DNA from: JBKPDV01 sp046728075
GTDB taxonomy: Bacteria; Acidobacteriota; Thermoanaerobaculia; UBA5066; Gp7-AA6
Direction: 5' to 3'
Assembly: GCA_046728075.1 (NCBI GenBank)
Contig: JBKPDV010000084.1
Coordinates: forward strand, 1-8,909
DNA: 8,909 bases
Under the pieces are notes generated by a model. The model made no database searches. It saw nothing but the letters and a program-made list of their open reading frames with translations, and was not told the origin of the DNA. The translations under genes were made by a program, and so were the position numbers. Below are positions 1-5,852 of this stretch, piece by piece. The number at the start of each line of letters is the position of its first letter. The first letter of the stretch is position 1.

Positions 1-11
1 GGTAATCACCG

Positions 12-86
12 AGTCAATAGTCGGTAGTCGGTAGTCGGTAGTCAAGAGCGGCATCACTACCGACTACCAACTACTGACTACCGACT
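12..86. repeat. Heptad-repeat hairpin 3' of the ntrX-like gene
   Basis: The left arm (12-42) holds three exact tandem copies of AGTCGGT (19-39) flanked by partial copies. The right arm (56-86) holds four copies of the complementary unit ACTACCG with small changes. The arms pair over 31 positions with about 27 matches, around a 13-base loop (43-55). The structure starts about 8 bases after the ntrX stop codon on the minus strand. It could act as a transcript-end hairpin, but no T-run follows on either strand, so a classical intrinsic terminator is not shown. The seven-base period is seen directly; function is unknown. Confidence 0.85.
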
Positions 87-93
87 TCTTCCC

Positions 94-1458
94 TCAAGCG
101 TCGCCCTCCCGACTGATCTTGTGGTGATCGATCTTTTTGTAGAGGTTCGAGCGCGGCGTCCGGATCATCTCGGCCGTCCGGCTAATGTTCCAACCATTCT
201 CGCGCAGCTTGGTCACTAGGAACTCCCGCTCCGCATACTCCTTGAACTCGGAGAGTGTCGCCAAGGTCAGGCCCCGTTCCGAGATCTCGGTCGGGGACAC
301 GCGCGCCTCCGGCGGCAGATCCTTGGCCTCGATCGGGTCGGAGTCCGCCATGATGAGAACTCTCTCGACCAGGTTCTTCAGCTCGCGCACGTTGCCTGCC
401 CAGGCTCGCGCCTTCAGCAGCCCCATTGCGCTGCCTGCGAACCGGCGAGGCCGGCGGTGGTCGCGTTCGGAAAAGCGGCGCGTGAAATGCTCGACTAACT
501 CCGGGATATCGTCCGTTCGCTCGCGCAGCGGCGGCGTGCGGATCGGCACGACGTTCAATCGGAAGTAGAGGTCCTCCCGGAAACGCCCTTCCTTGATCGA
601 CTCCGTCAGATCCCGGTTCGTGGCCGCGATGACGCGGACATTGACCCGGCGCACGCGTGCCGCCCCGACCGATTCGACCTCACCGGCCTCGAGCACGCGC
701 AAGACCTTGGCCTGGGCGCGGGCGGACATGTCACCGATCTCATCCAGGAAGATCGTCCCGCCGTCGGCCTCCACGAACTTGCCGGTCTGCTTCCTCACCG
801 CGCCGGTGAAGGAGCCCTTCTCATGCCCGAAGAGCTCCGACTCGATCAGCTCCTCGGGAATCGCCGCGCAGTTGACCTGGATGAACGGAGCGCCGGCCAC
901 TTTCGAGCCCTGGTGGATCTCGCGCGCCACGAGCTCCTTGCCCGTACCACTCTCTCCCACGATCAGGACGGTAGCTGTCGTGGGCGCGGCGCGGGCGACC
1001 TCCTCCCTCAGGCGGATCATGGGTGCACTGTGCCCCACGAGAACCGACTCTTCCTCGACCTTCTTGCGGAGACGCTCATTCTCGGCAGCGAGCGTGTTGC
1101 GGGAAAGGGCGTTGCGCAGGGAAACCAGGATTCGCTCGCGCTGGAGCGGCTTCTCGAGAAAATCCACGGCCCCTCGCCTGGTCGCTTCGATCGCGGTCGC
1201 GATGTCTCCGTGTCCGGAGATCATCAGGACCGGAGGAGAAGTCTCGCGCGCCACGATCCGATCGAGCGCCTCGAAGCCGTCCATCCCGGGCATCTTGATG
1301 TCCATCAAGATGGCGTCGGGCGGATTGGCGTCGATGTCGGCGAGGGCCGTCCGGGCGTCGGGAGCCGTCAAGACCTCGTAGCCTTCGTACTCGAGAATCA
1401 TCCGGAGGGCGTCCCGGATCCCCGCGTCATCGTCGACTACCAAGATTCGACGGGCCAT
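94..1458 (-). CDS. ntrX: NtrC-family sigma-54-dependent response regulator, NtrX-like
   Basis: A 454-aa cytoplasmic two-component regulator that should activate sigma-54 promoters when phosphorylated. Domains in order are: receiver at about 4-120, with the acidic pocket at D10/D11, phospho-acceptor D53 (LMDIKMPG) and K103; a short coiled linker at about 122-138; an AAA+ sigma-54 interaction domain at about 141-370; and a Fis-type helix-turn-helix at about 405-445 (WNISRTAEMI...NLYKKI). The AAA+ domain shows Walker A GESGTGKE (168-175), sigma-54 contact loop GSFTGA (215-220) and Walker B GTIFLDE (234-240). A Ser in the GAFTGA loop and this receiver/HTH combination resemble NtrX more than NtrC. 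A TTG six codons upstream is also in frame, but the ATG is preceded by AGAAGG at good spacing and begins directly at the receiver domain. No partner kinase (NtrY) is in the window. The family call is firm; the subfamily name is less so. Confidence 0.9.
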   Translation of the reverse strand: MARRILVVDDDAGIRDALRMILEYEGYEVLTAPDARTALADIDANPPDAILMDIKMPGMDGFEALDRIVARETSPPVLMISGHGDIATAIEATRRGAVDFLEKPLQRERILVSLRNALSRNTLAAENERLRKKVEEESVLVGHSAPMIRLREEVARAAPTTATVLIVGESGTGKELVAREIHQGSKVAGAPFIQVNCAAIPEELIESELFGHEKGSFTGAVRKQTGKFVEADGGTIFLDEIGDMSARAQAKVLRVLEAGEVESVGAARVRRVNVRVIAATNRDLTESIKEGRFREDLYFRLNVVPIRTPPLRERTDDIPELVEHFTRRFSERDHRRPRRFAGSAMGLLKARAWAGNVRELKNLVERVLIMADSDPIEAKDLPPEARVSPTEISERGLTLATLSEFKEYAEREFLVTKLRENGWNISRTAEMIRTPRSNLYKKIDHHKISREGDA

Positions 1459-1465
1459 CGGGCTA

Positions 1466-1471
1466 CCTTCT
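1466..1471 (-). promoter_or_regulatory. Ribosome binding site that fixes the ntrX start
   Basis: AGAAGG on the minus strand sits seven bases before the ATG at 1458. It lies inside the alternative TTG-initiated extension, which favours the internal ATG as the true start. Confidence 0.6.
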
Positions 1472-1480
1472 AGCAAAGGC

Positions 1481-1498
1481 CGCGCCCTCGAGGGCGCG
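1481..1498. promoter_or_regulatory. Perfect 18-bp palindrome upstream of ntrX
   Basis: CGCGCCCTCGAGGGCGCG is a perfect dyad: seven GC-rich stem pairs around a TCGA centre. It ends 22 bases before the ntrX ATG. It could be an operator for a dimeric regulator or a hairpin in the htrA-ntrX transcript. It is not followed by a T-run on the minus strand (only CTTT a few bases on), so termination is not strongly supported. Confidence 0.5.
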
Positions 1499-1610
1499 AA
1501 TCGGGAAGCGGGAAACGGAAATCGAGAATCTCATACGCCAGGGGTCTCTCGAATCGGGTCTCTGGGGTCCAAGGAGCGTGGTGCCTGAGGCTCGGTGCCT
1601 CTGCTTCGCG
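1499..1610. repeat. Composite heptad-period spacer between htrA and ntrX
   Basis: Almost the whole spacer can be read in seven-base steps. From 1499 to 1533 there are five degenerate units of the AATCGGG type (AATCGGG, AAGCGGG, AAACGGA, AATCGAG, AATCTCA). From 1541 to 1568 GGGTCT-type words recur at 14 bases. From 1582 to 1603 GTGCCT recurs at 14 bases. GAGGC-TCGGT-GCCTC (1587-1601) forms a small perfect hairpin shortly downstream of the htrA stop. The units are more decayed than in the two hairpin arrays. What they do is unknown. Confidence 0.6.
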
Positions 1611-1612
1611 CC

Positions 1613-3130
1613 CTAGTCTCCGATTTTGACCAGGGCGAAGAACGAGGCCTTCGCCTGGGGTCGGAACACGTAGAGACGCAGGTACTCGCCCTTGCCCGCG
1701 GCCTTCACAAGCTTCGCGAACTCGTCCGTCGAGGTCACTGTCCGGCCGTTCACCTGCGTGATGATGTCTCCGTCCCGGATGTTGGCGTCATAGGCGGGCG
1801 AGACCTCCTTGACATGCTCGACATAAAGGCCCTCCACCGATGTCTCCATCCCCAGAGACTTGCGGATCTGGGGCGTCACGGGCGCCACCGAGATGCCGAT
1901 CTTGCCCCGCGGCTCGTCGGTGGTGCCGCTGCCCTTTTCGCCGCTGGGCCCGCCCTCGAGCTGCCTCTCGGCCAGCGTGGCGTTGACGGTGATCTCTCGA
2001 CCGTCGCGCATGAGGGTCAACTTGACCTTGCTGCCGGGATTCTTGCTGGAGACATAGCCGATCAGATCGCGCGTATCTTTGACAGGGACGCTGTCCACGC
2101 GCACGATGGTGTCGCCCGGTTTGACTCCGGCGTTCTCCGCGGGCTCTCCCGGGAGAACGGATTGAACGAAAGCGCCCTCCTTGGATTTCAGCCGGAAGGC
2201 CGCTTCCTTGTCCGCATCGACGTTCTCGATGTTGATCCCGAGGTAGCCGCGCACGACCTTTCCCTTGTCCTTCAACTGCGGCAGGATGGTGCGCAGGGTG
2301 TTCACGGGTACGGCAAACCCGATGTTCTGGGCGGGCCGGTAAATCGCGGTATTGATGCCCACCACCTCACCGTTGACGTTGATGAGCGGTCCTCCGGAAT
2401 TTCCCAGGTTGATCGCCGCGTCGGTCTGGATGAAGTTCTCGAAGGAGCGCGTCGTCTGGTCGGCCGAAATGCCCTGGCGGTCCTTGGCGGAGACCACCCC
2501 GACGGTCACGGTCTTGTCGAAGATGATCGGATCGCCGATTGCCATCACCCACTCGCCGACGCGAAGCCTGTCGGAATCCCCCAAGGGAAGCGCCATGAAA
2601 CGCTCGCGCGAATCGATCTTGAGAAGAGCGAGATCCGTCGCCGGATCCTTGCCCACCACCCGGGCGGTGAACCGCTCCTTGTTGTGGCGAACCTCGATCT
2701 TCTCCGCCCCCTCGATGACGTGGAAATTCGTCACGATGTAGCCATCATCCGAAATGAGGAAGCCGGTGCCGCTTTGCTGCTCGCGGTGCTCGTCGTCGTC
2801 TTTGGGTCTGCCGCGGCGGTCCCGAGGCTGTCCGAAAAAGAACTCGAAGGGGTCCTCGCCGTTGCCAAAGGGGCCGGAGAATCGGCGTTGGGCGGAACCT
2901 TTGACGGTCTCTGTCGAGGTGATGGAGACGACGGAGGGCATGGCTCCGTCGGCGATATCTGCGAACGAGGGAGCGACAACCGACGGGGGACGCACCCGGG
3001 CAGCCGGAGCTTCATGCTGCGCTTCCGTGCGCGGGGTGACGTTGACGGCGCCGGCCACGACCATCCCAAAAATGACGGCGCCGGCGATCAGGACGGAGAA
3101 GGAAAGCGCTTGTTTGGTCGACTTTTGCAT
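1613..3130 (-). CDS. Do/HtrA-family periplasmic serine protease (DegP/DegQ-like)
   Basis: A 505-aa envelope quality-control protease that degrades or holds misfolded exported proteins. The N-terminal hydrophobic segment at about 9-29 is a signal peptide or membrane anchor, with no lipobox Cys. The trypsin-like domain spans about 60-290 and has an intact triad: H137 (TNFHVIEG), D166 (ATDLALL) and S245 (NLGNSGGPL). Two PDZ domains follow at about 295-388 and 408-495. A charged, Gly/Phe-rich loop at about 83-120 corresponds to the LA loop of Do proteases. The region usually reading GNPFG before the TVT strand is GDPIIFDKTVT (199-209), a local departure whose effect is unclear. The frame is open for 179 codons upstream, but the ATG at 3130 has a GAGGAG site 10 bases before it and starts directly at the signal segment. 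Length and layout match full-length Do proteases; degP, degQ and mucD are not separable by eye. Confidence 0.95.
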   Translation of the reverse strand: MQKSTKQALSFSVLIAGAVIFGMVVAGAVNVTPRTEAQHEAPAARVRPPSVVAPSFADIADGAMPSVVSITSTETVKGSAQRRFSGPFGNGEDPFEFFFGQPRDRRGRPKDDDEHREQQSGTGFLISDDGYIVTNFHVIEGAEKIEVRHNKERFTARVVGKDPATDLALLKIDSRERFMALPLGDSDRLRVGEWVMAIGDPIIFDKTVTVGVVSAKDRQGISADQTTRSFENFIQTDAAINLGNSGGPLINVNGEVVGINTAIYRPAQNIGFAVPVNTLRTILPQLKDKGKVVRGYLGINIENVDADKEAAFRLKSKEGAFVQSVLPGEPAENAGVKPGDTIVRVDSVPVKDTRDLIGYVSSKNPGSKVKLTLMRDGREITVNATLAERQLEGGPSGEKGSGTTDEPRGKIGISVAPVTPQIRKSLGMETSVEGLYVEHVKEVSPAYDANIRDGDIITQVNGRTVTSTDEFAKLVKAAGKGEYLRLYVFRPQAKASFFALVKIGD

Positions 3131-3140
3131 GGATCGTGCA

Positions 3141-3146
3141 CTCCTC
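3141..3146 (-). promoter_or_regulatory. Ribosome binding site that fixes the htrA start
   Basis: GAGGAG on the minus strand is ten bases before the ATG at 3130. It marks the end of a long open but non-coding upstream extension. Confidence 0.6.
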
Positions 3147-3279
3147 AATCCCGGTTCCACCCGGATCAACAGATCAACGCTTCCCTTTTCTTCCTCATTC
3201 CGGCGCGCGCCGCGACCCAGACTACTACCCGGTCGGCGGTCGAAGGATCCTCGCTTCCGAGCAAGAGCGGAAACGCTTT

Positions 3280-3302
3280 CATCCCGAGCGCAGCGAGGGA
3301 TC
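3280..3302. repeat. Dispersed intergenic hairpin repeat (CATCC..GAGC..GGATC type)
   Basis: CATCCCGAGCGCAGCGAGGG followed by ATC is a self-complementary element: ATCCC pairs with GGGAT, tandem G-A mismatches follow, then a GC pair and a short loop. It closely matches a repeat that I know to be scattered through intergenic regions of many unrelated bacteria (variants of CATCCTGAGCGAAGCGAAGG), whose spurious translations read like HPERSEGS or SLAALGM. Here it lies about 110 bases downstream of the CoA-binding gene. The match is by memory, not by search. Confidence 0.7.
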
Positions 3303-3414
3303 CGGTCCGCGAAACCTGCAAGCGGCCAGAGGAGATCGCCCGCTTGCTCGTGACCTGCGCCTGTCGGCGCACCGGCTGGGATACGTGTCTCACCGCCATC
3401 ACTCGTATGGTCTC

Positions 3415-3840
3415 CTACCTGCGGACACCGGAGCCGATCAGCCGCTCGCGCTCGACCAGTATGCACCGGTCCATCGCGACGGGAATGCCAGCGGCCTCGA
3501 GCTGGGCCGCGGATTCGGCGTCGACGATTCCCTGCTGCATGAAGAAGAATCCGGCTCCCCGCTCGAGCGTTTGAGCGGCGACGGGCGCCACGTGCTCGGA
3601 GCGGCGGAACACATCCACAATGTCGACGCGGATCTCGCTCGGTATGTCGGCAAGGGATGGATAGCAACGCTCACCGAGAATCTCGCGATGTCCCGGATTG
3701 ACCGGGATCACACGGTAGCCGCTCTCCAAGAGATAGCGCGCGATCGAGTTCGAAGGCCGCGCCGGGTTGGGCGAGCAGCCCACAACCGCGATCGTCTCGG
3801 CGGTCTCCAGCGCGCGTTGAATCTGTTTCGAGTCGTTCAT
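3415..3840 (-). CDS. CoA-binding domain protein (YccU family)
   Basis: A 141-aa single-domain Rossmann-fold protein of the small CoA_binding/YccU family, which normally runs 135-145 aa, so this copy is complete. Recognisable signatures are the nucleotide-binding strand-loop TIAVVGCSPNPARPS (16-30), GYRVIPVNPGHREILGE (41-57), YPSLADIP (60-67), VDIVDVFRRSEHVAP (72-86) and the C-terminal MDRCILVE (123-130). The usual WMQ-G motif reads FMQQG (100-104). The family binds CoA or a related ligand; its cellular role is not settled. It lies 82 bases downstream of tonB, and that gap is filled by a heptad repeat. No good Shine-Dalgarno precedes the ATG, because the repeat arm runs almost up to it; translation may be weak or rely on a non-canonical site. 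Confidence 0.9.
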   Translation of the reverse strand: MNDSKQIQRALETAETIAVVGCSPNPARPSNSIARYLLESGYRVIPVNPGHREILGERCYPSLADIPSEIRVDIVDVFRRSEHVAPVAAQTLERGAGFFFMQQGIVDAESAAQLEAAGIPVAMDRCILVERERLIGSGVRR

Positions 3841-3846
3841 TGCACG

Positions 3847-3923
3847 AGTTCTCAGTTTTCAGTTCTCAGTTTTCAGTCATCAGTTTGGGGATCGGAACTG
3901 AGAACTGTCAACTGATAACTGAT
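3847..3923. repeat. Heptad-repeat hairpin between tonB and the CoA-binding gene
   Basis: On the plus strand, five tandem seven-base units of the type AGTTYTC (3847-3881) plus a partial unit form the left arm. Four units of the complementary type AACTGAN (3896-3923) form the right arm. The loop is about ten bases (3886-3895). Folding 3858-3885 against 3896-3923 gives about 22 matches in 28, with every CAGTT core in register. The right arm overlaps the last base of the tonB TAA stop codon, and the left arm ends seven bases before the next gene's ATG, so the repeat occupies nearly the entire spacer. Confidence 0.85.
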
Positions 3924-5194
3924 TACTCTCTGTTGGGTCGCATATTGTAGAAAAAAGTGACCGTGATTCCCTCCCGATCCTTGCCGGGCACCTGCGCGAG
4001 CAAGTCCTTTGGCAGAGGACGGAAGGGATCGGACTTGATGATCGCCTGGAACGCGGCAAAGTCAAAGGGTGGAACGCCGGACCTGGCAATGTACTTCGCG
4101 TCGGCGACCCGCCCGTCCGCCATGATGTAGAAGCGGACGGTCAGCCTTCCTTTCCAGCCCAGCCGCGCGAGCTCGGGAATGTCCCAATGCAGTTTGATCC
4201 GGCGGACCATTTCGTCCGCGTAGGCTCCCCAGTCGTACCAGCTCGTGTCGAAGGAAACCGGCCCCGAGTCGACGAAGCCTCCATCGGGATTTGGAATGCC
4301 GGCTCCCGACTCCCCCGCCCCCACTTCTTTTGCCGCATCGCGAATGGCGCGATCGAGATCGGTCAAAGGTTGCCCGGCGCGGCCCGAGCTCTTCGCACCT
4401 GGCGGTGGAATCGCAAACGCATCGGGCGCCGTCGACTTCGCGGTCTCCGTGCTCGCCGCGGCCGTGCGCTCGCCGTTGTCTCCCGAGGTTCGGGGTGCCG
4501 CGGCTCGGGCCGATTTTCCGGCTCCGGGAGCCAGCCCCTCGATCCCCGGTCTCTCGCGAACAAACGGCGTTTCCGACCGAGGCCGCGATGGATCGCCTCC
4601 GCCCGCTCGCCGCGTCTTGTCCGAAAGGTCGGATCGCTTGGGATTCTCGCGCTCGGGTCCCGGAGCGGAGCGAAAAACGAGAGGAATCCGGTCCACCGGT
4701 TTGGGCTCCGGAAAGAGCGCGCCGAAGAGGCCGTGACGCGAATCCGTTCCACCGCCCGCCGGCAGCCAGCGCAGCAGGAGGAACAGAAGAATGTGGAGTC
4801 CCAAAGAGAGAAGAATCGCGCGCTCGACGGGAATGGGTTGCCGATTGGATGGCTGAAGGTCGCGTTCGAATTCCGGGACTTCGAGCTCCGGGACAGCGGG
4901 GGAAGGCGCCGAAAGAGAGAGAGGATCGCGTCGGCGACCTCCGGAGGAAGGCACCGGAGCGGAAGAAGGCAACGGAGCTGAGGAAGGCGGCGGAGCCGAG
5001 GACGGCGACGGGGAGAGCGCCGTTGTCGGGCCGCCATTCGTCCGAGCCGGCGGAGCGGGTGCCGGGGAAGGGGGTCGAAGAGCGGGAATGGCCCCCTCCA
5101 GGTGCAGAATCGATCTCGGGGCAGAGTCCTCCTCAGGTTCTGAAGGCTCTCCCTTTCGCTCAAAATCAAACACGAATTCTCGTTGGAGGGGCAC
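3923..5194 (-). CDS. TonB-family energy transducer with a long cytoplasmic N-terminus
   Basis: A 423-aa inner-membrane protein expected to couple the proton-motive force to TonB-dependent outer-membrane receptors, or to a similar envelope task. One transmembrane helix lies at about 126-145 (ILLSLGLHILLFLLLRW). A Pro/Ala/Ser/Arg-rich periplasmic linker of about 170 residues follows. The TonB C-terminal fold is at about 318-418, with the typical RRIKLHWDIPELA and LTVRFYIMADGRVADAKYIARSG strands. The 125 residues before the helix are unusual, since classical TonB has only a short cytoplasmic tail; they contain a six-residue tandem repeat (61-84). The start is a GTG preceded by AAGGGG at five bases. 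No ExbB/ExbD genes are in the window. The TonB-fold call is good; the partner receptors are unknown. Confidence 0.85.
   Translation of the reverse strand: MPLQREFVFDFERKGEPSEPEEDSAPRSILHLEGAIPALRPPSPAPAPPARTNGGPTTALSPSPSSAPPPSSAPLPSSAPVPSSGGRRRDPLSLSAPSPAVPELEVPEFERDLQPSNRQPIPVERAILLSLGLHILLFLLLRWLPAGGGTDSRHGLFGALFPEPKPVDRIPLVFRSAPGPERENPKRSDLSDKTRRAGGGDPSRPRSETPFVRERPGIEGLAPGAGKSARAAAPRTSGDNGERTAAASTETAKSTAPDAFAIPPPGAKSSGRAGQPLTDLDRAIRDAAKEVGAGESGAGIPNPDGGFVDSGPVSFDTSWYDWGAYADEMVRRIKLHWDIPELARLGWKGRLTVRFYIMADGRVADAKYIARSGVPPFDFAAFQAIIKSDPFRPLPKDLLAQVPGKDREGITVTFFYNMRPNRE
4943..5014. repeat. 18-bp tandem repeat inside tonB (about four copies)
   Basis: Four consecutive 18-bp units (4943, 4961, 4979, 4997) share the pattern GAGGAAGGCnnCGGAGC on the plus strand, the last one diverged. 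They encode four hexapeptides of the type APxPSS (residues 61-84) in the cytoplasmic part of the TonB-family protein. Being a multiple of three, copy-number change would keep the frame. Confidence 0.8.
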
Positions 5195-5262
5195 ACGTAC
5201 CCCTTCCCTTTAACGTGGGCTTCGGTTCGCCGATTTCGTTTCGTTGTAAGTTTTTGGAACGC
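5195..5262. promoter_or_regulatory. Divergent intergenic region between tonB and the 4-TM gene
   Basis: A 68-bp spacer separates two divergently oriented starts and must hold, or be overlapped by, promoters for both directions unless one starts inside the opposite gene. The tonB ribosome site (AAGGGG, minus strand, 5200-5205) is inside it. The middle is noticeably less GC-rich than the flanks (CGTTTCGTTGTAAGTTTTTG, 5237-5256). No -35/-10 pair was convincing in either direction. Confidence 0.45.
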
Positions 5263-5673
5263 ATGGGTGAAACCGAGCAAGTCCGGAGGATCGTCACAGT
5301 CGTTTATGTCGCCACGATCGCGGCAGTCGGCGTTTGCTTTCTCCTCGTCGCCTGGCTTCCCGTTCCGGCCAGCCCCTCAGCCCCCTCTGTGAGGGCGCGC
5401 GGGACACTGCTGGCTCTCGGTGCCGGAGAGTACCTGTTTGCGACGATACTGGCTCGGCGCAGGGCCTCTTTGAGCACGCGGGGCGCCCTCGAACGCGTCC
5501 GGTCCGGATACCTGATCCGCTTCGCCGCGGCAGGGGCCATCGGCACCTTCGGGATCACACTTCATTTTCTCGGGACACCGGCGGGCTCGGTCTTGCTCTT
5601 TCTCGGCCTGTCGATCGCCGGTCTCGTTCTGGCCTATCCGAGCCGGAAAGCCTTCGAACAAGCCCGTCCCTAG
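5263..5673 (+). CDS. Small four-helix integral membrane protein, function unknown
   Basis: A 136-aa hydrophobic protein that I do not recognise. Predicted membrane segments by eye are at about 10-32, 47-64, 84-103 and 107-125, separated by short Arg-rich loops (RARRRASLSTRGALERVR, with the centre near 64-80), suggesting that this loop is cytoplasmic. The C-terminus is a short charged tail. The frame is open far upstream, but that part overlaps tonB on the opposite strand and is low-complexity shadow sequence; the ATG at 5263 is the first one that gives a sensible membrane protein. Only a weak GGAA precedes it. It is divergent from tonB and 179 bases upstream of rimP, so it is probably a single-gene unit. 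It could be a small DUF membrane protein; no catalytic motif is visible. Confidence 0.65.
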   Translation: MGETEQVRRIVTVVYVATIAAVGVCFLLVAWLPVPASPSAPSVRARGTLLALGAGEYLFATILARRRASLSTRGALERVRSGYLIRFAAAGAIGTFGITLHFLGTPAGSVLLFLGLSIAGLVLAYPSRKAFEQARP

Positions 5674-5772
5674 CCGCGCGCAGCCGCTCGGGACGGTTTC
5701 CTCTTGGGACTCGGGCAAGCGACTGAATCTCGCGTCCGGAGTCTCGAGTCGGAAGGTCCGGGTCTCCGCGGC

Positions 5773-5800
5773 TTGCGCTGCGGCGTCTTTATCTGATAAA
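5773..5800 (+). promoter_or_regulatory. Possible promoter for rimP-nusA-infB
   Basis: TTGCGC (5773-5778) and GATAAA (5795-5800) are spaced by 16 bases, a plausible sigma-70-like pair in an otherwise very GC-rich spacer. The second box is part of a perfect AT-rich dyad TTTATCTGATAAA (5788-5800), which could instead be a regulator site. A start near 5807 would give a leader of about 45 bases that contains the hairpin at 5824-5847. Weak evidence. Confidence 0.3.
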
Positions 5801-5823
5801 AGAATCAAGCGTTTGGGGGAACC

Positions 5824-5847
5824 AAGCGGGCTCGCGCCCGCTTTTTT
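5824..5847 (+). terminator. Intrinsic terminator/attenuator immediately before rimP
   Basis: AAGCGGGC pairs perfectly with GCCCGCTT around a TCGC loop, and the stem runs into six T residues (5842-5847): a textbook Rho-independent terminator on the plus strand. It ends five bases before the rimP ATG and 151-174 bases after the stop of the upstream membrane-protein gene. The position suggests attenuation of the rimP-nusA-infB operon rather than simple termination of the upstream gene. NusA itself is known to affect termination and to regulate its own operon in E. coli, so autoregulation is a reasonable inference. Confidence 0.8.
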
Positions 5848-5852
5848 GTTCG

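Larger units (their letters stand above)
3131..3414. other. 284-bp spacer between the CoA-binding gene and htrA
   Basis: No gene is seen here. Open frames through it (for example minus 3402-3166) run through a dispersed hairpin repeat at 3280-3302 and resemble no known family. A GAGGAG ribosome site for htrA lies at 3141-3146. The htrA promoter probably lies in this spacer, but no convincing -35/-10 or sigma-54 (GG-N10-GC) element was recognised. Confidence 0.6.

Noticed and set aside
12..86. CRISPR array or tRNA/ncRNA gene in the repeat region
   Set aside because: The units are seven bases with no spacers and no cas genes, and no cloverleaf can be drawn.
94..3130. htrA and ntrX as a complete envelope-stress two-component system
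   Set aside because: The genes are separated by 154 bases of repeat, no sensor kinase is present, and no sigma-54 promoter (GG-N10-GC) was found upstream of htrA, so a functional link is only neighbourhood.
3166..3402. 78-codon minus-strand frame between the CoA-binding gene and htrA
   Set aside because: It reads through the dispersed hairpin repeat, giving the usual spurious SLAALGM peptide, and matches no family.
1595..3574. A 659-codon plus-strand open frame opposite htrA
   Set aside because: It lies antisense to a protease with an intact catalytic triad and two PDZ domains. Its translation is His/Asp/Arg/Gly-rich shadow sequence typical of GC-rich DNA.
3131..3667. N-terminal extension of the htrA frame by 179 codons
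   Set aside because: The extension covers the CoA-binding gene in another frame and the hairpin repeat. The signal peptide and ribosome site mark the ATG at 3130 as the start.
4291..5262. Upstream extension of the membrane-protein frame
   Set aside because: It is antisense to tonB and low-complexity Arg/Pro/Ala sequence; the membrane protein is complete from 5263.
5674..5772. Terminator or small gene after the membrane protein
   Set aside because: Only weak GACTC/GAGTC inverted words were seen, with no T-run and no coding frame with a ribosome site.
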